From: Gordonia jinghuaiqii
Lineage (GTDB): Bacteria > Actinomycetota > Actinomycetes > Mycobacteriales > Mycobacteriaceae
Assembly: GCF_014041935.1 (NCBI RefSeq)
Contig: NZ_CP059491.1
Location: 2,356,001 to 2,420,000 of the forward strand
Length of the DNA stretch: 64,000 nt
Direction: 5' to 3'
The notes below the pieces were generated by a model that worked only from the letters and a program-made list of their open reading frames with translations, was not told the origin of the DNA and did no database searches. Shown here piece by piece: positions 18,411-27,725 of the stretch. A program made the translations under genes and the position numbers. Within the stretch, counting starts at the first letter, position 1. Each line of letters opens with the position of its first letter.

Positions 18411-19232
18411 ATGGCGAACCCGTTCGTGAAGTTGTGGCGCTACCTGTCGGCACTCGGCAACGCGAAGATCGACGAGCACGCAGACCCGAAGGTGCAGATC
18501 CAACAGGCGATCGAAGACGCCCAGCGCCAGCACCAGGCGTTGTCGCAGCAGGCCGCGTCGGTGATCGGTAACCAGCGCCAGCTCGAGATGAAGCTGAATC
18601 GGCAGCTCGAGGACATCGAACGTCTCCAGGCCAACACCCGCCAGGCGCTGACGCTCGCCGACCAGGCCGCGGCCGCAGGCGACACGCAGAAGGCGACGGA
18701 GTACACCAACGCCGCCGAGGCATTCGCCGCGCAGCTGGTGACCGCCGAACAGAGCGTCGAAGACCTCAAATCCCTGCACGACCAGTCCCTCCAGGCCGCC
18801 GGCCAGGCCAAGAAGGCGGTCGAACGCAACGCGTTGATGCTCCAGCAGAAGCTCGCCGAGCGCTCCAAGCTGCTCAGCCAGCTCGAGCAGGCCAAGATGC
18901 AGGAGCAGGTCAGTGCCTCGCTCAATCAGATGAGCGAGCTGTCCGTCCCCGGCAACACCCCGAACCTCGACCAGGTCCGCGAGAAGATCGAGCGTCGGTA
19001 CGCCAACGCCCTCGGCTCCGCCGAACTGGCACAGAACTCGGTCGCGGGCCGGATGCAGGAGGTCGAGCACGCCGGCATCCAGATGGCCGGCCACTCCCGA
19101 CTCGAGCAGATCCGGGCGAGCATGCGCGGCGATGCACTGCCCTCGGCGGGCGCCACTGCGCCGCCGTTGCAGAAGGGCCAGCCGGCGGCACAACCCGCCC
19201 CCCCGGCCACCGAACCACCGCAGCAGGGCTGA
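18411..19232 (+). CDS. pspA: PspA/IM30 membrane-maintenance protein
   Basis: ESCRT-III-like protein that binds damaged or stored-curvature-stressed cytoplasmic membrane. The 273-residue sequence is nearly all helix/coiled coil: amphipathic start [15 protein letters not shown], then '[20 protein letters not shown]' and long heptad regions to about residue 225. A Pro/Ala/Gln tail follows. It corresponds to mycobacterial PspA (35-kDa antigen). In Mycobacterium pspA is followed by pspM and pspN; here the next gene, 15 bases on, is a glycosyltransferase, so the known membrane partners are not adjacent. Confidence 0.94.
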   Translation: MANPFVKLWRYLSALGNAKIDEHADPKVQIQQAIEDAQRQHQALSQQAASVIGNQRQLEMKLNRQLEDIERLQANTRQALTLADQAAAAGDTQKATEYTNAAEAFAAQLVTAEQSVEDLKSLHDQSLQAAGQAKKAVERNALMLQQKLAERSKLLSQLEQAKMQEQVSASLNQMSELSVPGNTPNLDQVREKIERRYANALGSAELAQNSVAGRMQEVEHAGIQMAGHSRLEQIRASMRGDALPSAGATAPPLQKGQPAAQPAPPATEPPQQG

Positions 19233-19247
19233 CTCGCGACGCGACGC

Positions 19248-20501
19248 GTGCACGTTGCCATAGTCGCGGGATCTGATGCGGGACATGCCTTTCCGGCTTT
19301 CGCACTCGCCGAGCGGTTCGCCGCGGCCGGGGATCGCGCGACGGTCTACACCGGACCGAACTGGTCGGAGGCCGCCGCCCGCCGCGGCATCGACCTCGCC
19401 GAACTGCCCGGTCTGGTGGCCGAGGAGGCCGACGACGACTCCGACGCCGGAGACAAACTCAGCATCCGCGCCGCGCGGATGGCACAGCGGCTCGCGCCGG
19501 TGCTGGTGGCCGCCGACGTCGATCTGGTCGTCTCCGATGTGATCACCCTCGGCGGGGGATGGGCCGCGCAATGCTGCGGCCTGCCGTGGATCGAGTTGTC
19601 GCCGCATCCCCTGTATGCGCCGTCGCGGGGCCTGCCGCCCATCGGCTCAGGACTCGCGCCGGGCCACGGCGTGCGCGGTCGGTTGCGCGACACCCTGATG
19701 CGCGCGGCCACGTCGGCATCGATCCGGAAAGGCCTGCGACAGCGGGCCGCGGCGCGCGCCTCGATCGGGCTGGTCGCCGATCCCGACGACGCCGGTGCGC
19801 GACCCGTGGCGCGATTCGTCGCCACCCTGCCCGGCCTGGAGGTACCGCGACCGGACTGGCCCGCCGACACCCATCTGATCGGACCGTTGCTGTGGGAACC
19901 GACCGACGAGATCTTCCGACGACCCCCCGGCGACTCACCTCTCGTGGTCCTGGCACCGTCGACGGCCCGGACCGGAGCTCCCGACATGGTCGGCGTAGCG
20001 CTGCAGGCCCTGGCGGAAGTGGAGGCGCAGACGGGCATCGGGGTGCGCGTGGTGGTCTCCGGCCTGCACCGTCCCGACGACCGCGACCTGGCCCTGTTCG
20101 GTGACCCACACGGCGGTGACCCACACGGCGGTGACTCACACGGCGGTGACTCACACGGCGGTGACCGCATCACGGTTGGACTCGCGCGCCAGGACGAGGT
20201 GCTCGAGCACGCCGACCTGCTGATCTGCGGATCGGGTCACGGGATTCTCGCCAAGGCGATGTCGGCGGGCGTGCCGGTGGTCGCGGTGCCCGGCGGCGGC
20301 GACCAGTGGGAGCTCGCCAACCGCGTGCAACGCGCCGGCGCCGGCCGGTACGTGCGGCCGGTCACCGTCGACACCATGCTCGAGTCCGTTCGGGCTGTTC
20401 TCGAGGATCCCGGCCATGCCCTGGCCGCGCGGCGGATCGGCGACTCGGTGGCCGATGTCGTCGACCCGGTGATCCAGGCGCATCGGGTACTCACCCGGTG
20501 A
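19248..20501 (+). CDS. GT1-like glycosyltransferase (mycobacterial 'alanine-rich transferase' type)
   Basis: A 417-residue GT-B glycosyltransferase. The N-terminal domain starts MHVAIVAGSDAGHAFPAFALAERF, with the sugar-donor domain near 'DLLICGSGHGILAKAMSAGVPVVAVPGGGDQWELANRV', which contains the UGT-type GHGI and PxGGDQ motifs. Its position between pspA and DUF3046-recA matches Rv2739c of M. tuberculosis. The acceptor is unknown; lipid or macrolide-like glycosylation is typical of the family. A 15-bp repeat adds GGDPH/GGDSH units at about residue 285-306. GTG 19248 has no clear ribosome binding site, so translational coupling to pspA is plausible. Confidence 0.82.
   Translation: MHVAIVAGSDAGHAFPAFALAERFAAAGDRATVYTGPNWSEAAARRGIDLAELPGLVAEEADDDSDAGDKLSIRAARMAQRLAPVLVAADVDLVVSDVITLGGGWAAQCCGLPWIELSPHPLYAPSRGLPPIGSGLAPGHGVRGRLRDTLMRAATSASIRKGLRQRAAARASIGLVADPDDAGARPVARFVATLPGLEVPRPDWPADTHLIGPLLWEPTDEIFRRPPGDSPLVVLAPSTARTGAPDMVGVALQALAEVEAQTGIGVRVVVSGLHRPDDRDLALFGDPHGGDPHGGDSHGGDSHGGDRITVGLARQDEVLEHADLLICGSGHGILAKAMSAGVPVVAVPGGGDQWELANRVQRAGAGRYVRPVTVDTMLESVRAVLEDPGHALAARRIGDSVADVVDPVIQAHRVLTR
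20100..20165 (+). repeat. 4.4 x 15-bp in-frame tandem repeat in the glycosyltransferase gene
   Basis: Units of GGTGACYCACACGGC: two with CCCACAC, two with CTCACAC, then a partial GGTGAC. They encode GDPHG-GDPHG-GDSHG-GDSHG-GD, a His/Asp-rich surface loop between the two Rossmann domains. Confidence 0.85.
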
Positions 20502-20548
20502 GGCGGCGGGCGCGGCGGGGCAGCGGGCGCATCCGCCGGAGGCTTCCG

Positions 20549-20554
20549 TAGGGT
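20549..20554 (+). promoter_or_regulatory. -10 hexamer of the DUF3046 gene (leaderless)
   Basis: TAGGGT, 6 bases before the GTG start at 20561. Confidence 0.5.
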
Positions 20555-20560
20555 GGGGCC

Positions 20561-20755
20561 GTGCGCCTGACCGAGTTCACCGAGCTGATGACCACCGAAT
20601 TCGGTGTGTCCTCGGCAGATTCGATCCTGGCCGACCACGTCTTGATGGACGTCGGCGGGCGCACCGGCGCGCAGGCGATCGACGACGGGGTGGATCCCCG
20701 GGATGTCTGGATCGCCATCTGTCGCGACTTCGACGTACCTCGCCACCGTTGGTGA
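20561..20755 (+). CDS. DUF3046 protein
   Basis: A 64-residue acidic protein of the actinobacterial DUF3046 family: MRLTEFTELMTTEFG start, 'SILADHVLMDVGGRTGAQAI' with the near-invariant HVL-x2-LGGRT-like segment, and a C-terminal 'GVDPRDVWIAICRDFDVPRHRW'. It sits directly upstream of recA, as in Mycobacterium (Rv2738c). Function unknown; conserved linkage to recA hints at a DNA-repair connection. The GTG is supported by a leaderless -10. Confidence 0.88.
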   Translation: MRLTEFTELMTTEFGVSSADSILADHVLMDVGGRTGAQAIDDGVDPRDVWIAICRDFDVPRHRW

Positions 20756-20781
20756 GACACGCCCGCGTGTCGCACTTGCCA

Positions 20782-20797
20782 TCGAACAGGTGTTCGT
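20782..20797. promoter_or_regulatory. LexA (SOS) box upstream of recA
   Basis: TCGAAC-AGGT-GTTCGT, one mismatch from the actinobacterial SOS box TCGAAC-N4-GTTCGA. It lies 155 bases before the recA start, and about 90 bases upstream of the RecA-NDp promoter, so it should control a separate upstream promoter. Confidence 0.85.
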
Positions 20798-20859
20798 TCA
20801 TCCTGGTGTCCGACGGAACACACAGCGGAACCGCACGGACCGCGAGTGCGTCTGAAGAA

Positions 20860-20882
20860 TTGTCGGACCCACCGGCTACCTT
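20860..20882 (+). promoter_or_regulatory. RecA-NDp (PafBC-dependent) promoter of recA
   Basis: TTGTCGGAC-N8-TACCTT, matching TTGTCRGTG-N8-TANNNT at all but two positions, with exact spacing. In mycobacteria this element drives LexA-independent damage induction through the WYL regulator PafBC. The hexamer TACCTT is 6 bases before an in-frame ATG at 20889. Confidence 0.75.
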
Positions 20883-20951
20883 TCAGACATGAACGCCCGG
20901 ACCGCACCGACCACCCGCCGGAAATCCGGTTCACAACCGAGGAGAACCCCC

Positions 20952-21995
20952 ATGGCATCTGCGCCTCAAGACCGTGAGAAGGCCCTCGATCTGGCTCTAG
21001 CCCAGATCGACAAGAACTTCGGCAAGGGTTCGGTGATGCGTCTCGGCGAGGAGACCCGTCAGCCGATCGAGATCATCCCGACCGGTTCGATCGCACTGGA
21101 CGTCGCTCTCGGCATCGGTGGTCTGCCCCGCGGCCGCGTCGTCGAGATCTACGGTCCGGAGTCGTCGGGTAAGACCACGGTGGCACTGCACGCCGTCGCC
21201 AATGCCCAGGCCCAGGGCGGCATCGCCGCCTTCATCGACGCCGAGCACGCTCTCGACCCCGACTACGCCGCCAAGCTCGGCGTCGACACCGACGCGCTCC
21301 TGGTGTCCCAGCCCGACACCGGTGAGCAGGCTCTCGAGATCGCCGACATGCTGATCCGTTCGGGCGCTCTGGACATCCTGGTCATCGACTCGGTCGCCGC
21401 ACTGGTGCCCAAGGCCGAGATCGAGGGCGAGATGGGCGACAGCCACGTCGGCCTGCAGGCCCGCCTGATGAGTCAGGCGCTCCGCAAGATGACCGGTGCG
21501 CTCAGCCAGTCCAAGACCACCGCGATCTTCATCAACCAGCTGCGCGAGAAGATCGGCGTCATGTTCGGTACGCCCGAGACAACCACGGGCGGTAAGGCTC
21601 TCAAGTTCTACTCGTCGGTGCGTCTCGACGTCCGGCGCATCGAGACCCTCAAGGACGGGACAGAGGCCGTCGGTAACCGCACCCGTGTGAAGGTCGTCAA
21701 GAACAAGGTCGCACCGCCGTTCAAGCAGGCCGAGTTCGACATCCTCTACGGCCACGGCATCAGCAAGGAGGGCTCGCTGATCGACATGGGCGTCGCGGAG
21801 GGCTTCATCCGCAAGTCCGGGTCGTGGTTCACCTACGAGGGCGACCAGCTCGGCCAGGGCAAGGAGAACGCCCGCAAGTTCCTGCTCGAGAACCTCGACA
21901 TCCGCGATGAGATCGAGAAGAAGATCAAGGAGAAGCTGGGCATCGGAGCGACCGTCGACGCCGACGAGATCGCACCCGCCCCGGTCGAGTTCTGA
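20952..21995 (+). CDS. recA: Recombinase RecA
   Basis: Strand-exchange ATPase and LexA co-protease. 347 residues from ATG 20952, which has a GAGGAG ribosome binding site 7 bases upstream. The usual RecA N-terminus '[20 protein letters not shown]' follows. Walker A is GPESSGKTT (residues 66-74), with the loop regions '[19 protein letters not shown]' and '[12 protein letters not shown]' and the acidic C-terminus. There is no intein, unlike M. tuberculosis RecA. An in-frame ATG at 20889, 6 bases after the RecA-NDp -10, could give a leaderless form longer by 21 mostly basic residues. recX follows after 8 bases. Confidence 0.98.
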   Translation: MASAPQDREKALDLALAQIDKNFGKGSVMRLGEETRQPIEIIPTGSIALDVALGIGGLPRGRVVEIYGPESSGKTTVALHAVANAQAQGGIAAFIDAEHALDPDYAAKLGVDTDALLVSQPDTGEQALEIADMLIRSGALDILVIDSVAALVPKAEIEGEMGDSHVGLQARLMSQALRKMTGALSQSKTTAIFINQLREKIGVMFGTPETTTGGKALKFYSSVRLDVRRIETLKDGTEAVGNRTRVKVVKNKVAPPFKQAEFDILYGHGISKEGSLIDMGVAEGFIRKSGSWFTYEGDQLGQGKENARKFLLENLDIRDEIEKKIKEKLGIGATVDADEIAPAPVEF

Positions 21996-22003
21996 GGTAG
22001 GCA

Positions 22004-22555
22004 TTGAGCGAATCCACGGACCCCGAACAGACGCACGAGCGTCGGGACGACAAGAATCCCGACCGCAAGGGCCCCACCGCATGGGACTCGGCACTGCGAC
22101 TGCTCGGGGTCCGCGCGCGTTCACGCCAGGAGATGCGAGAACGATTGACCCGCAAGGGCTTCGACGCGGACACCGTCGACGACGTGATGGAACGTCTCGA
22201 CCGGCACCAGCTGATCGACGACGCGGACTTCGCCTCCGAGTGGGTGCGGTCCCGTTCCCGCAACTCCGGCAGGGGGAGTGTGGCGCTGCGCCATGAGCTC
22301 CGTACCAAGGGGATCGACGAGTCGATCATCGGTGATGTCCTCGCCGACATCGACCCCGACGCCGAGCGGGAGATCGCCGCGGGTCTGGTGGACCGCAAAT
22401 TGACCGCCTCCACCGTCGAGCGGATCGCCGCCGACCGCACCGAGCACGAGAAGGCCAAGCGTCGCCTCGTCGGAATGCTGGTGCGGCGGGGATACTCTCA
22501 GTCCCTCGCGTTCGACGTCGTGGGTGAGGCGCTCAGCGCGCTACGCAGCGGCTGA
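22004..22555 (+). CDS. recX: RecX regulatory protein
   Basis: Inhibitor/modulator of RecA filaments. The 183-residue protein has an unstructured charged N-terminus of about 30 residues, then RecX three-helix repeats: 'ALRLLGVRARSRQEMRERLTRKGFD', 'LDRHQLIDDADFASEWVRSR' and 'RGSVALRHELRTKGI'. The TTG start at 22004 follows GAGG by 6 bases. It is cotranscribed with recA, so its level will rise with RecA during damage. It converges on gluD with only 14 bases between stops. Confidence 0.95.
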   Translation: MSESTDPEQTHERRDDKNPDRKGPTAWDSALRLLGVRARSRQEMRERLTRKGFDADTVDDVMERLDRHQLIDDADFASEWVRSRSRNSGRGSVALRHELRTKGIDESIIGDVLADIDPDAEREIAAGLVDRKLTASTVERIAADRTEHEKAKRRLVGMLVRRGYSQSLAFDVVGEALSALRSG

Positions 22556-22569
22556 GCACCTCACGCGGC

Positions 22570-23454
22570 TCACTTGCGGTACGAGACGTTCTCCGAGGCG
22601 GCCAGTTCTTCCTCTTCGGCGGTGGGGGCCGTCGCGCGGCGCCCCTGCCGCAGCCGGCGTTCCAGGGCGGTGGCGAAGGTCGACAGACCGAAGTTGATGA
22701 CGATCATGATGATCGCCACCACGATCAGCGCGGGGATGTAGTTGCCGTATCGCGACGCCGACAACAGGCCGCTGCGCACGACCTCCGAGTAGCCGATGAT
22801 GTAGCCCAGGGCGCTGTCCTTGAGTGCCACCACCATCTGCGAGATCAGTGCGGGCATCATCGCCGTGATCGCCTGGGGGAGCAGCACTATGCGCATCATC
22901 TGGCTCTTACGCAGACCCAGCGCCATCGACGCCTCGGTCTGCCCCATGGGCAGCGAGTTGATGCCCGATCGCAGGATCTCGGCCATCACCGAGCCGTTGT
23001 AGAGGGTCAGGCCGGTGACGACGGCGGCGAACGCGAGTGCCGACGACGGGAAGATGCCGTAGATAGCGAACAGGAACCACGTGAACACCATCAGGATCAG
23101 GACCGGGATGGCACGGAACACCTCGACGAACAGGCCGGCCACCATGCGGACCCACCGGTGATCGGAGAGCCGGCCGATGCCGAGTACGGCGCCGAGGAGC
23201 AGCGACAGCACGATCGAGACCGCCGCGGCCGACAGCGTCCGCCACAGGCCCGGAAGGATGTACCCGGTCCAGGTGCTCCAGGTGACGAACGGTGACCACT
23301 TCTCGCCGGTGAACTGGTCGTTGGCGGCGAGCACGGTGATCACATAGATCGCGATCGCGGCGAGGACCGCGATGAAGGCGACCGCGAGGAGACGGTTGCG
23401 CGCTCTGGCCCGGGGACCGGGCGCGTCGTACAGGACGGTTGCGTCGGCACTCAT
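22570..23454 (-). CDS. gluD: Glutamate ABC transporter permease GluD
   Basis: A 294-residue permease of the His/Glu/Gln/Arg/opine three-TM family. An N-terminal cytoplasmic tail leads into five to six hydrophobic segments, with the EAA-loop '[23 protein letters not shown]' that docks on the ATPase. The C-terminus is a charged tail longer than typical. The ATG at 23454 overlaps the gluC stop by 4 bases (ATGA). Arrangement gluA-B-C-D between recX and miaB is the same as in Corynebacterium glutamicum, where it imports glutamate. Confidence 0.92.
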   Translation of the reverse strand: MSADATVLYDAPGPRARARNRLLAVAFIAVLAAIAIYVITVLAANDQFTGEKWSPFVTWSTWTGYILPGLWRTLSAAAVSIVLSLLLGAVLGIGRLSDHRWVRMVAGLFVEVFRAIPVLILMVFTWFLFAIYGIFPSSALAFAAVVTGLTLYNGSVMAEILRSGINSLPMGQTEASMALGLRKSQMMRIVLLPQAITAMMPALISQMVVALKDSALGYIIGYSEVVRSGLLSASRYGNYIPALIVVAIIMIVINFGLSTFATALERRLRQGRRATAPTAEEEELAASENVSYRK

Positions 23455-24128
23455 CGTTTCACCGCCAGTCGCTTGGCGAGGTAGCCGAACACGGCACCCT
23501 CGCTGAGAGTGATGATCATGAACCCGACCGCGATCACGCCGAAGATGACGAACAGCTGGTCGGAGTAGGTCTCGATCTCGGTCTTCATCAGGGCGGCGGC
23601 CTCGGCGACGCCGATGACCGAGGCCACGGTGGTGTTCTTGGTCAACGCGATCAGCACGCTGCCCAGCGGTCCGATGACCGACCGGACGGCCTGCGGGAGC
23701 ACGATGACCCCGAAGACCTGCGGGAACGACAGTCCCAGGGAACGGGCCGCCTCGGCCTGCCCGAGCGGGACGGTGTTGAAGCCCGAGCGCAGCGTCTCGC
23801 ACACGAACGTCGAGGTGTACAGGACGAAGGCGAGTACCGCGAGCCAGAAGTTGTTGGACTCGATCGTCGGCGCGAAGGTGAGTCCGAGGTTCTGGTACAG
23901 GCCGATCGCGCAGAACAGCACGACAAGCGTCAGCGGGGTGTTGCGGACGATGTTCACGTACACCTCGGCGAACCCGCGCATCACGGGAACCGGGGAGACA
24001 CGCATGCCGGCGAGGATCGTGCCCCAGATCAGTGCGCCGATCGCCGAGTAGAAGGTCAACTGGATGGTCACCCAGAAGGCGGGCCACAGTTCGGGGCCCA
24101 TGCTGTCCCACAGAGAGACGTCATTCAT
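23451..24128 (-). CDS. gluC: Glutamate ABC transporter permease GluC
   Basis: A 225-residue inner-membrane permease with five hydrophobic segments and the binding-protein-dependent transport loop '[23 protein letters not shown]'. It pairs with GluD to form the translocation pore. ATG 24128 is preceded by a GGGAG site. It lies 16 bases after gluB and overlaps gluD. Confidence 0.92.
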   Translation of the reverse strand: MNDVSLWDSMGPELWPAFWVTIQLTFYSAIGALIWGTILAGMRVSPVPVMRGFAEVYVNIVRNTPLTLVVLFCAIGLYQNLGLTFAPTIESNNFWLAVLAFVLYTSTFVCETLRSGFNTVPLGQAEAARSLGLSFPQVFGVIVLPQAVRSVIGPLGSVLIALTKNTTVASVIGVAEAAALMKTEIETYSDQLFVIFGVIAVGFMIITLSEGAVFGYLAKRLAVKR

Positions 24129-24144
24129 CGGTTGCTCCCGTCAC

Positions 24145-25173
24145 TCACTGGAGCCCGGGCGGGCACGGGGTGGACGGTGAGTCGAGGAAGTCCAGGTCAC
24201 CGGGGTCGGGTTTGTAGGGGAACTTCGAATCGGGCCGGTCACCGCGGGCGATGATGTCGTCGACGTAGGCGTTGCCCAGCGACTCCCGCAGATCGGCGTT
24301 CCACGCGGATGCGTCGCCGGCGTCGGGCGTGAGCATGGCGTCGAGCGCCTTGTTCACCGCCTCCTGCGATGCCGTGTCGTTCAGCGCCAGCCCGACGCCG
24401 TAGCGTTCGGTGGAGAACGGGCTGCCCGCTTTCTTCAGGGCATCCTTGACGCAGGCATCTTTCAGGTAGGTCATCTCGACGCGCTTGAACTCGCCCTTCC
24501 AGAAGTTCGCGTATCCCGCGAGGATCGCCTCGTCGGTGGTCAGCGCGTCGACCTTGCCGCGTCGCAGCGCCTCCACGCACGCCGAGTACGAGTCGTACTC
24601 CTGCAGCTGCACCGCGGGCAGCTGCGCCTTGACGTTCTGCGCCGAGGTCGAACCGGTGACCGAACACAGCTTCTTGCCGTTGTCGAGATCGGGGAGCTCG
24701 GTGATCGAGTTGTCGTCGGCGCGCACCAGCAGTCCCTGATAGGTGACGAGGTACGGGCCGCCGAACGTCACCTTCTTCGATCGGGCCGCATTGATCGAGT
24801 AGGTGGCGGCGATGAGATCCACCTCACCGTTGTCGATCATCGCCTCGCGTCGTGCCGAGGGCGTCTCGCGCCAGGTGATCTCGGGATGGGGGACACCGAG
24901 TTCGTCGGCGATGTGGTTGACCACGTAGGTCGACACCGACGCGTCGAATCCTTCGACATTGCCGTCCGGCTCGTAGAGTCCGAGACCGGGCTGGTCGAAC
25001 TTCACGCCCAGCACCACCGAGCCCTCACGGATCGAGTCGAGCAGATTGCGGGGTTCGGTACTGCCGCAACCGGAGAGCGCGCCGGCGAGCATGGCGCCCA
25101 CGGCGACCATCAGACCCGCCGTCCGCAACCGGCCGCCACGCAGTCGTGTCGGGGTGTTCTTTACCGACCTCAT
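24145..25173 (-). CDS. gluB: Glutamate-binding lipoprotein GluB
   Basis: Substrate-binding subunit. The 342-residue precursor has a signal peptide with lipobox LSGC (Cys at about residue 36), then an SBP family 3 domain: 'GSVVLGVKFDQPGLGLYEPDGNVEGFDASVSTYV', 'DLIAATYSINAARSKKVTFGGPYL' and 'KLCSVTGSTSAQNVK', the amino-acid-binding elements. The protein is anchored to the outer face of the membrane and delivers ligand to GluC/GluD. It starts one base after gluA ends. Confidence 0.93.
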   Translation of the reverse strand: MRSVKNTPTRLRGGRLRTAGLMVAVGAMLAGALSGCGSTEPRNLLDSIREGSVVLGVKFDQPGLGLYEPDGNVEGFDASVSTYVVNHIADELGVPHPEITWRETPSARREAMIDNGEVDLIAATYSINAARSKKVTFGGPYLVTYQGLLVRADDNSITELPDLDNGKKLCSVTGSTSAQNVKAQLPAVQLQEYDSYSACVEALRRGKVDALTTDEAILAGYANFWKGEFKRVEMTYLKDACVKDALKKAGSPFSTERYGVGLALNDTASQEAVNKALDAMLTPDAGDASAWNADLRESLGNAYVDDIIARGDRPDSKFPYKPDPGDLDFLDSPSTPCPPGLQ

Positions 25174-25174
25174 G

Positions 25175-25948
25175 TCAGTGTCCCAGGATCTTGCCGAGGA
25201 AATCGCGTGCGCGATCGGTCTGCGGGCTGGTGAAGAAGGTCTCCGGATCGGCGTCCTCGATGATCGCGCCGTCGGCCATGAAGATGACCCGGTCGGCGGC
25301 CTTGCGTGCGAAGCCCATCTCGTGGGTCACGACGAGCATGGTCATGCCTTCTTTGGCCAGCGCGACCATCACGTCGAGCACCTCGTTGACCATCTCCGGG
25401 TCGAGCGCCGAGGTCGGCTCGTCGAACAGCATGACCTTCGGGTCCATCGCGAGTGAGCGGGCGATCGCGACGCGTTGCTGCTGCCCACCGGAGAGCTGCG
25501 CGGGGTACTTGTCCTTCTGGCTGGCGATGCCGACGCGGTCGAGGAGCTCGAGGGCCCGCTTGGCCGCGTCGTCCTTGGACTTCTTGCGGACCTTGGTCGG
25601 CGCCAGCGCGACGTTCTGCAGAATTGTCTTGTGCGAGAACAGGTTGAAGGACTGGAAGACCATTCCGACATCGGCGCGCAGACGCGCGAGGTCTTTGCCT
25701 TCGGCGGGCAGCACCTTGCCCTCGACGCGGATCTCACCGGCGTCGATGGGCTCGAGCCGGTTGATGGTGCGACACAGGGTGGACTTGCCGGACCCGGAGG
25801 GACCGAGGACGACCACGACCTGGCCTGCGGGTACCTCCAGGTCGATGTCCTTGAGGACGTGCAGCGAGCCGAAGTGCTTCTGCACCCCGCGCATCGCGAT
25901 CATCGGCTCGGACGCGGGGTCCGCGGACTTGCTCGGCGAAACGGTCAT
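25175..25948 (-). CDS. gluA: Glutamate ABC transporter ATPase GluA
   Basis: A 257-residue polar-amino-acid ABC ATPase: Walker [11 protein letters not shown]-loop '[11 protein letters not shown]', signature LSGGQQQR, Walker [12 protein letters not shown], and switch His in [10 protein letters not shown]. First gene of the gluABCD operon; its start is 145 bases from the divergent miaB start, so the operon promoter must lie in that gap, where I see no clear operator. Confidence 0.94.
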   Translation of the reverse strand: MTVSPSKSADPASEPMIAMRGVQKHFGSLHVLKDIDLEVPAGQVVVVLGPSGSGKSTLCRTINRLEPIDAGEIRVEGKVLPAEGKDLARLRADVGMVFQSFNLFSHKTILQNVALAPTKVRKKSKDDAAKRALELLDRVGIASQKDKYPAQLSGGQQQRVAIARSLAMDPKVMLFDEPTSALDPEMVNEVLDVMVALAKEGMTMLVVTHEMGFARKAADRVIFMADGAIIEDADPETFFTSPQTDRARDFLGKILGH

Positions 25949-26079
25949 TGGCGAACCCTAACCAACTCCGTCGGCACCGGCGGCCCCCACCTCTGCCATC
26001 TATGGGCCGGTGAGGCCGCAGGAGGAGGATCCCGACGGGGCGACCGACCGGGGCCGGCAAGCCGATTTGCCTCGGCCCG

Positions 26080-26085
26080 TACCCT
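26080..26085 (+). promoter_or_regulatory. -10 hexamer of miaB (leaderless)
   Basis: TACCCT, 7 bases before the GTG start at 26093. Confidence 0.5.
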
Positions 26086-26092
26086 GGTAGGA

Positions 26093-27670
26093 GTGAGTAT
26101 CGAGTTGTCGGACCGGCCTGATCAGGCCGGATCAACCCAGGCCGTCGGAGCGGCGGGGGACGTGCCGCGGCGCTACCAGGTTCGCACCTACGGCTGCCAG
26201 ATGAACGTCCACGATTCCGAGCGGATCGCCGGTCTCCTCGAAGACGCTGGTTATGTGCGTGCCGCCGAGGACGACGACGCCGATCTCGTGGTGTTCAACA
26301 CCTGCGCGATCCGCGAGAACGCCGACAACAAGCTCTACGGCAATCTCTCCCACCTCGCCCCGGTCAAGACGAGCCGCCCAGGCATGCAGATCGCCGTCGG
26401 CGGCTGCCTGGCCCAGAAGGACAAGGACACCGTGCTCGCGCGTGCGCCGTGGGTGGATGTGGTGTTCGGCACACACAACATCGGGTCGCTGCCCGCGTTG
26501 CTGGACCGCGCCCGCCACAACGACGCCGCCCAGGTCGAGATCCTCGACGCGCTCGAACGATTCCCGTCGTCGCTGCCGGCCAAGCGTGACTCGGCCTACT
26601 CGGGCTGGGTGTCGGTGTCGGTGGGGTGCAACAACACCTGCACGTTCTGCATCGTGCCGTCGCTGCGCGGCAAAGAGGTCGACCGGCGTCCGGGCGAGGT
26701 GCTCGCCGAGGTGCAGGCGCTCGTCGACCAGGGGGTCCTCGAGGTGACGCTGCTGGGCCAGAACGTCAACGCCTACGGGATGTCCTTCGCCGACCCCGAC
26801 CAGCCCCGCAACCGCGGTGCCTTCGCCGAGCTGTTGCGCGCCTGCGGTGAGATCGACGGCCTCGAACGCGTGCGTTTCACCTCTCCGCACCCGGCCGAGT
26901 TCACCGACGACGTCATCGACGCGATGGCGCAGACACCCAATGTGTGTCCGCAACTGCACATGCCGCTGCAGTCGGGATCGGACCGCATCCTGCGCGCGAT
27001 GCGACGCAGCTATCGGCAGACCAAGTTCCTGGGAATCCTGGACAAGGTCCGCGCCGCGATGCCCCACGCGGCGATCACCACCGACATCATCGTCGGATTC
27101 CCGGGCGAGACCGAAGAGGACTTCCAGGCGACTCTCGACGTCGTCGAACGTGTCCGCTTCTCCAGCGCCTTCACCTTCCAGTACTCGCCTCGCCCCGGTA
27201 CGCCCGCGGCGACCATGGCCGAGCAGGTGCCCGCCGACGTGGTCAGTGAGCGCTACCAGCGGCTCATCGCCCTGCAGGAACGGATCTGCCTGTCGGAGAA
27301 CCAAGCGCTGACCGGCACCGAGGTGGAACTGCTCGTCGTCGCCGACGAGGGCCGCAAGTCGGCGAAGACCCGACGGATGACCGGCCGGGCACGCGATGGC
27401 CGCCTCGTGCATTTCGCCCCCGGCGCCGCCGTCGCCGGCATCCGGCCGGGCGATGTGGTGAACACCGTCGTCACCGCCGCGGCACCGCACCACCTGATCG
27501 CCGACGCCGGGGTCCTCGCGCATCGTCGTACCCGCGCCGGTGACGCACACGAACAGAGCCGTACCCCGACGACCGGCCCGGTCGGCGTCGGTCTCGGCCT
27601 GCCCGGTGTCGGCGCCCCCGCGGTCCTACCGGCCGCCGACGCCGGCTGCGGTAGCGCATGCGGCGGCTGA
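26093..27670 (+). CDS. miaB: tRNA-2-methylthio-N6-dimethylallyladenosine synthase MiaB
   Basis: Radical-SAM methylthiotransferase that adds the 2-methylthio group to i6A37 of tRNAs. The 525-residue protein has the N-terminal [4Fe-4S] cysteines in [14 protein letters not shown] and GGCLAQKD, the radical-SAM CxxxCxxC as CNNTCTFC (about 180), and a C-terminal TRAM domain. An extra tail of about 45 residues is Gly/Ala/Pro rich and ends GCGSACGG. The GTG start rests on the leaderless -10. Its substrate base is made by MiaA, encoded 3 kb downstream. Confidence 0.95.
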   Translation: MSIELSDRPDQAGSTQAVGAAGDVPRRYQVRTYGCQMNVHDSERIAGLLEDAGYVRAAEDDDADLVVFNTCAIRENADNKLYGNLSHLAPVKTSRPGMQIAVGGCLAQKDKDTVLARAPWVDVVFGTHNIGSLPALLDRARHNDAAQVEILDALERFPSSLPAKRDSAYSGWVSVSVGCNNTCTFCIVPSLRGKEVDRRPGEVLAEVQALVDQGVLEVTLLGQNVNAYGMSFADPDQPRNRGAFAELLRACGEIDGLERVRFTSPHPAEFTDDVIDAMAQTPNVCPQLHMPLQSGSDRILRAMRRSYRQTKFLGILDKVRAAMPHAAITTDIIVGFPGETEEDFQATLDVVERVRFSSAFTFQYSPRPGTPAATMAEQVPADVVSERYQRLIALQERICLSENQALTGTEVELLVVADEGRKSAKTRRMTGRARDGRLVHFAPGAAVAGIRPGDVVNTVVTAAAPHHLIADAGVLAHRRTRAGDAHEQSRTPTTGPVGVGLGLPGVGAPAVLPAADAGCGSACGG

Positions 27671-27725
27671 GAACTCTTCCGCCGGCCCGCCAACCCGAGA
27701 CAGATCACGAAGTGAGGCAATGACC

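Noticed and set aside
20952..21995. Possible intein in RecA, as in M. tuberculosis.
   Set aside because: The protein is 347 residues and continuous through all RecA motifs; there is no insertion.
26105..26130. TTGTCGGAC near the 5' end of miaB as a third RecA-NDp promoter.
   Set aside because: No TANNNT follows at the N8 spacing, and it lies inside the miaB coding region.
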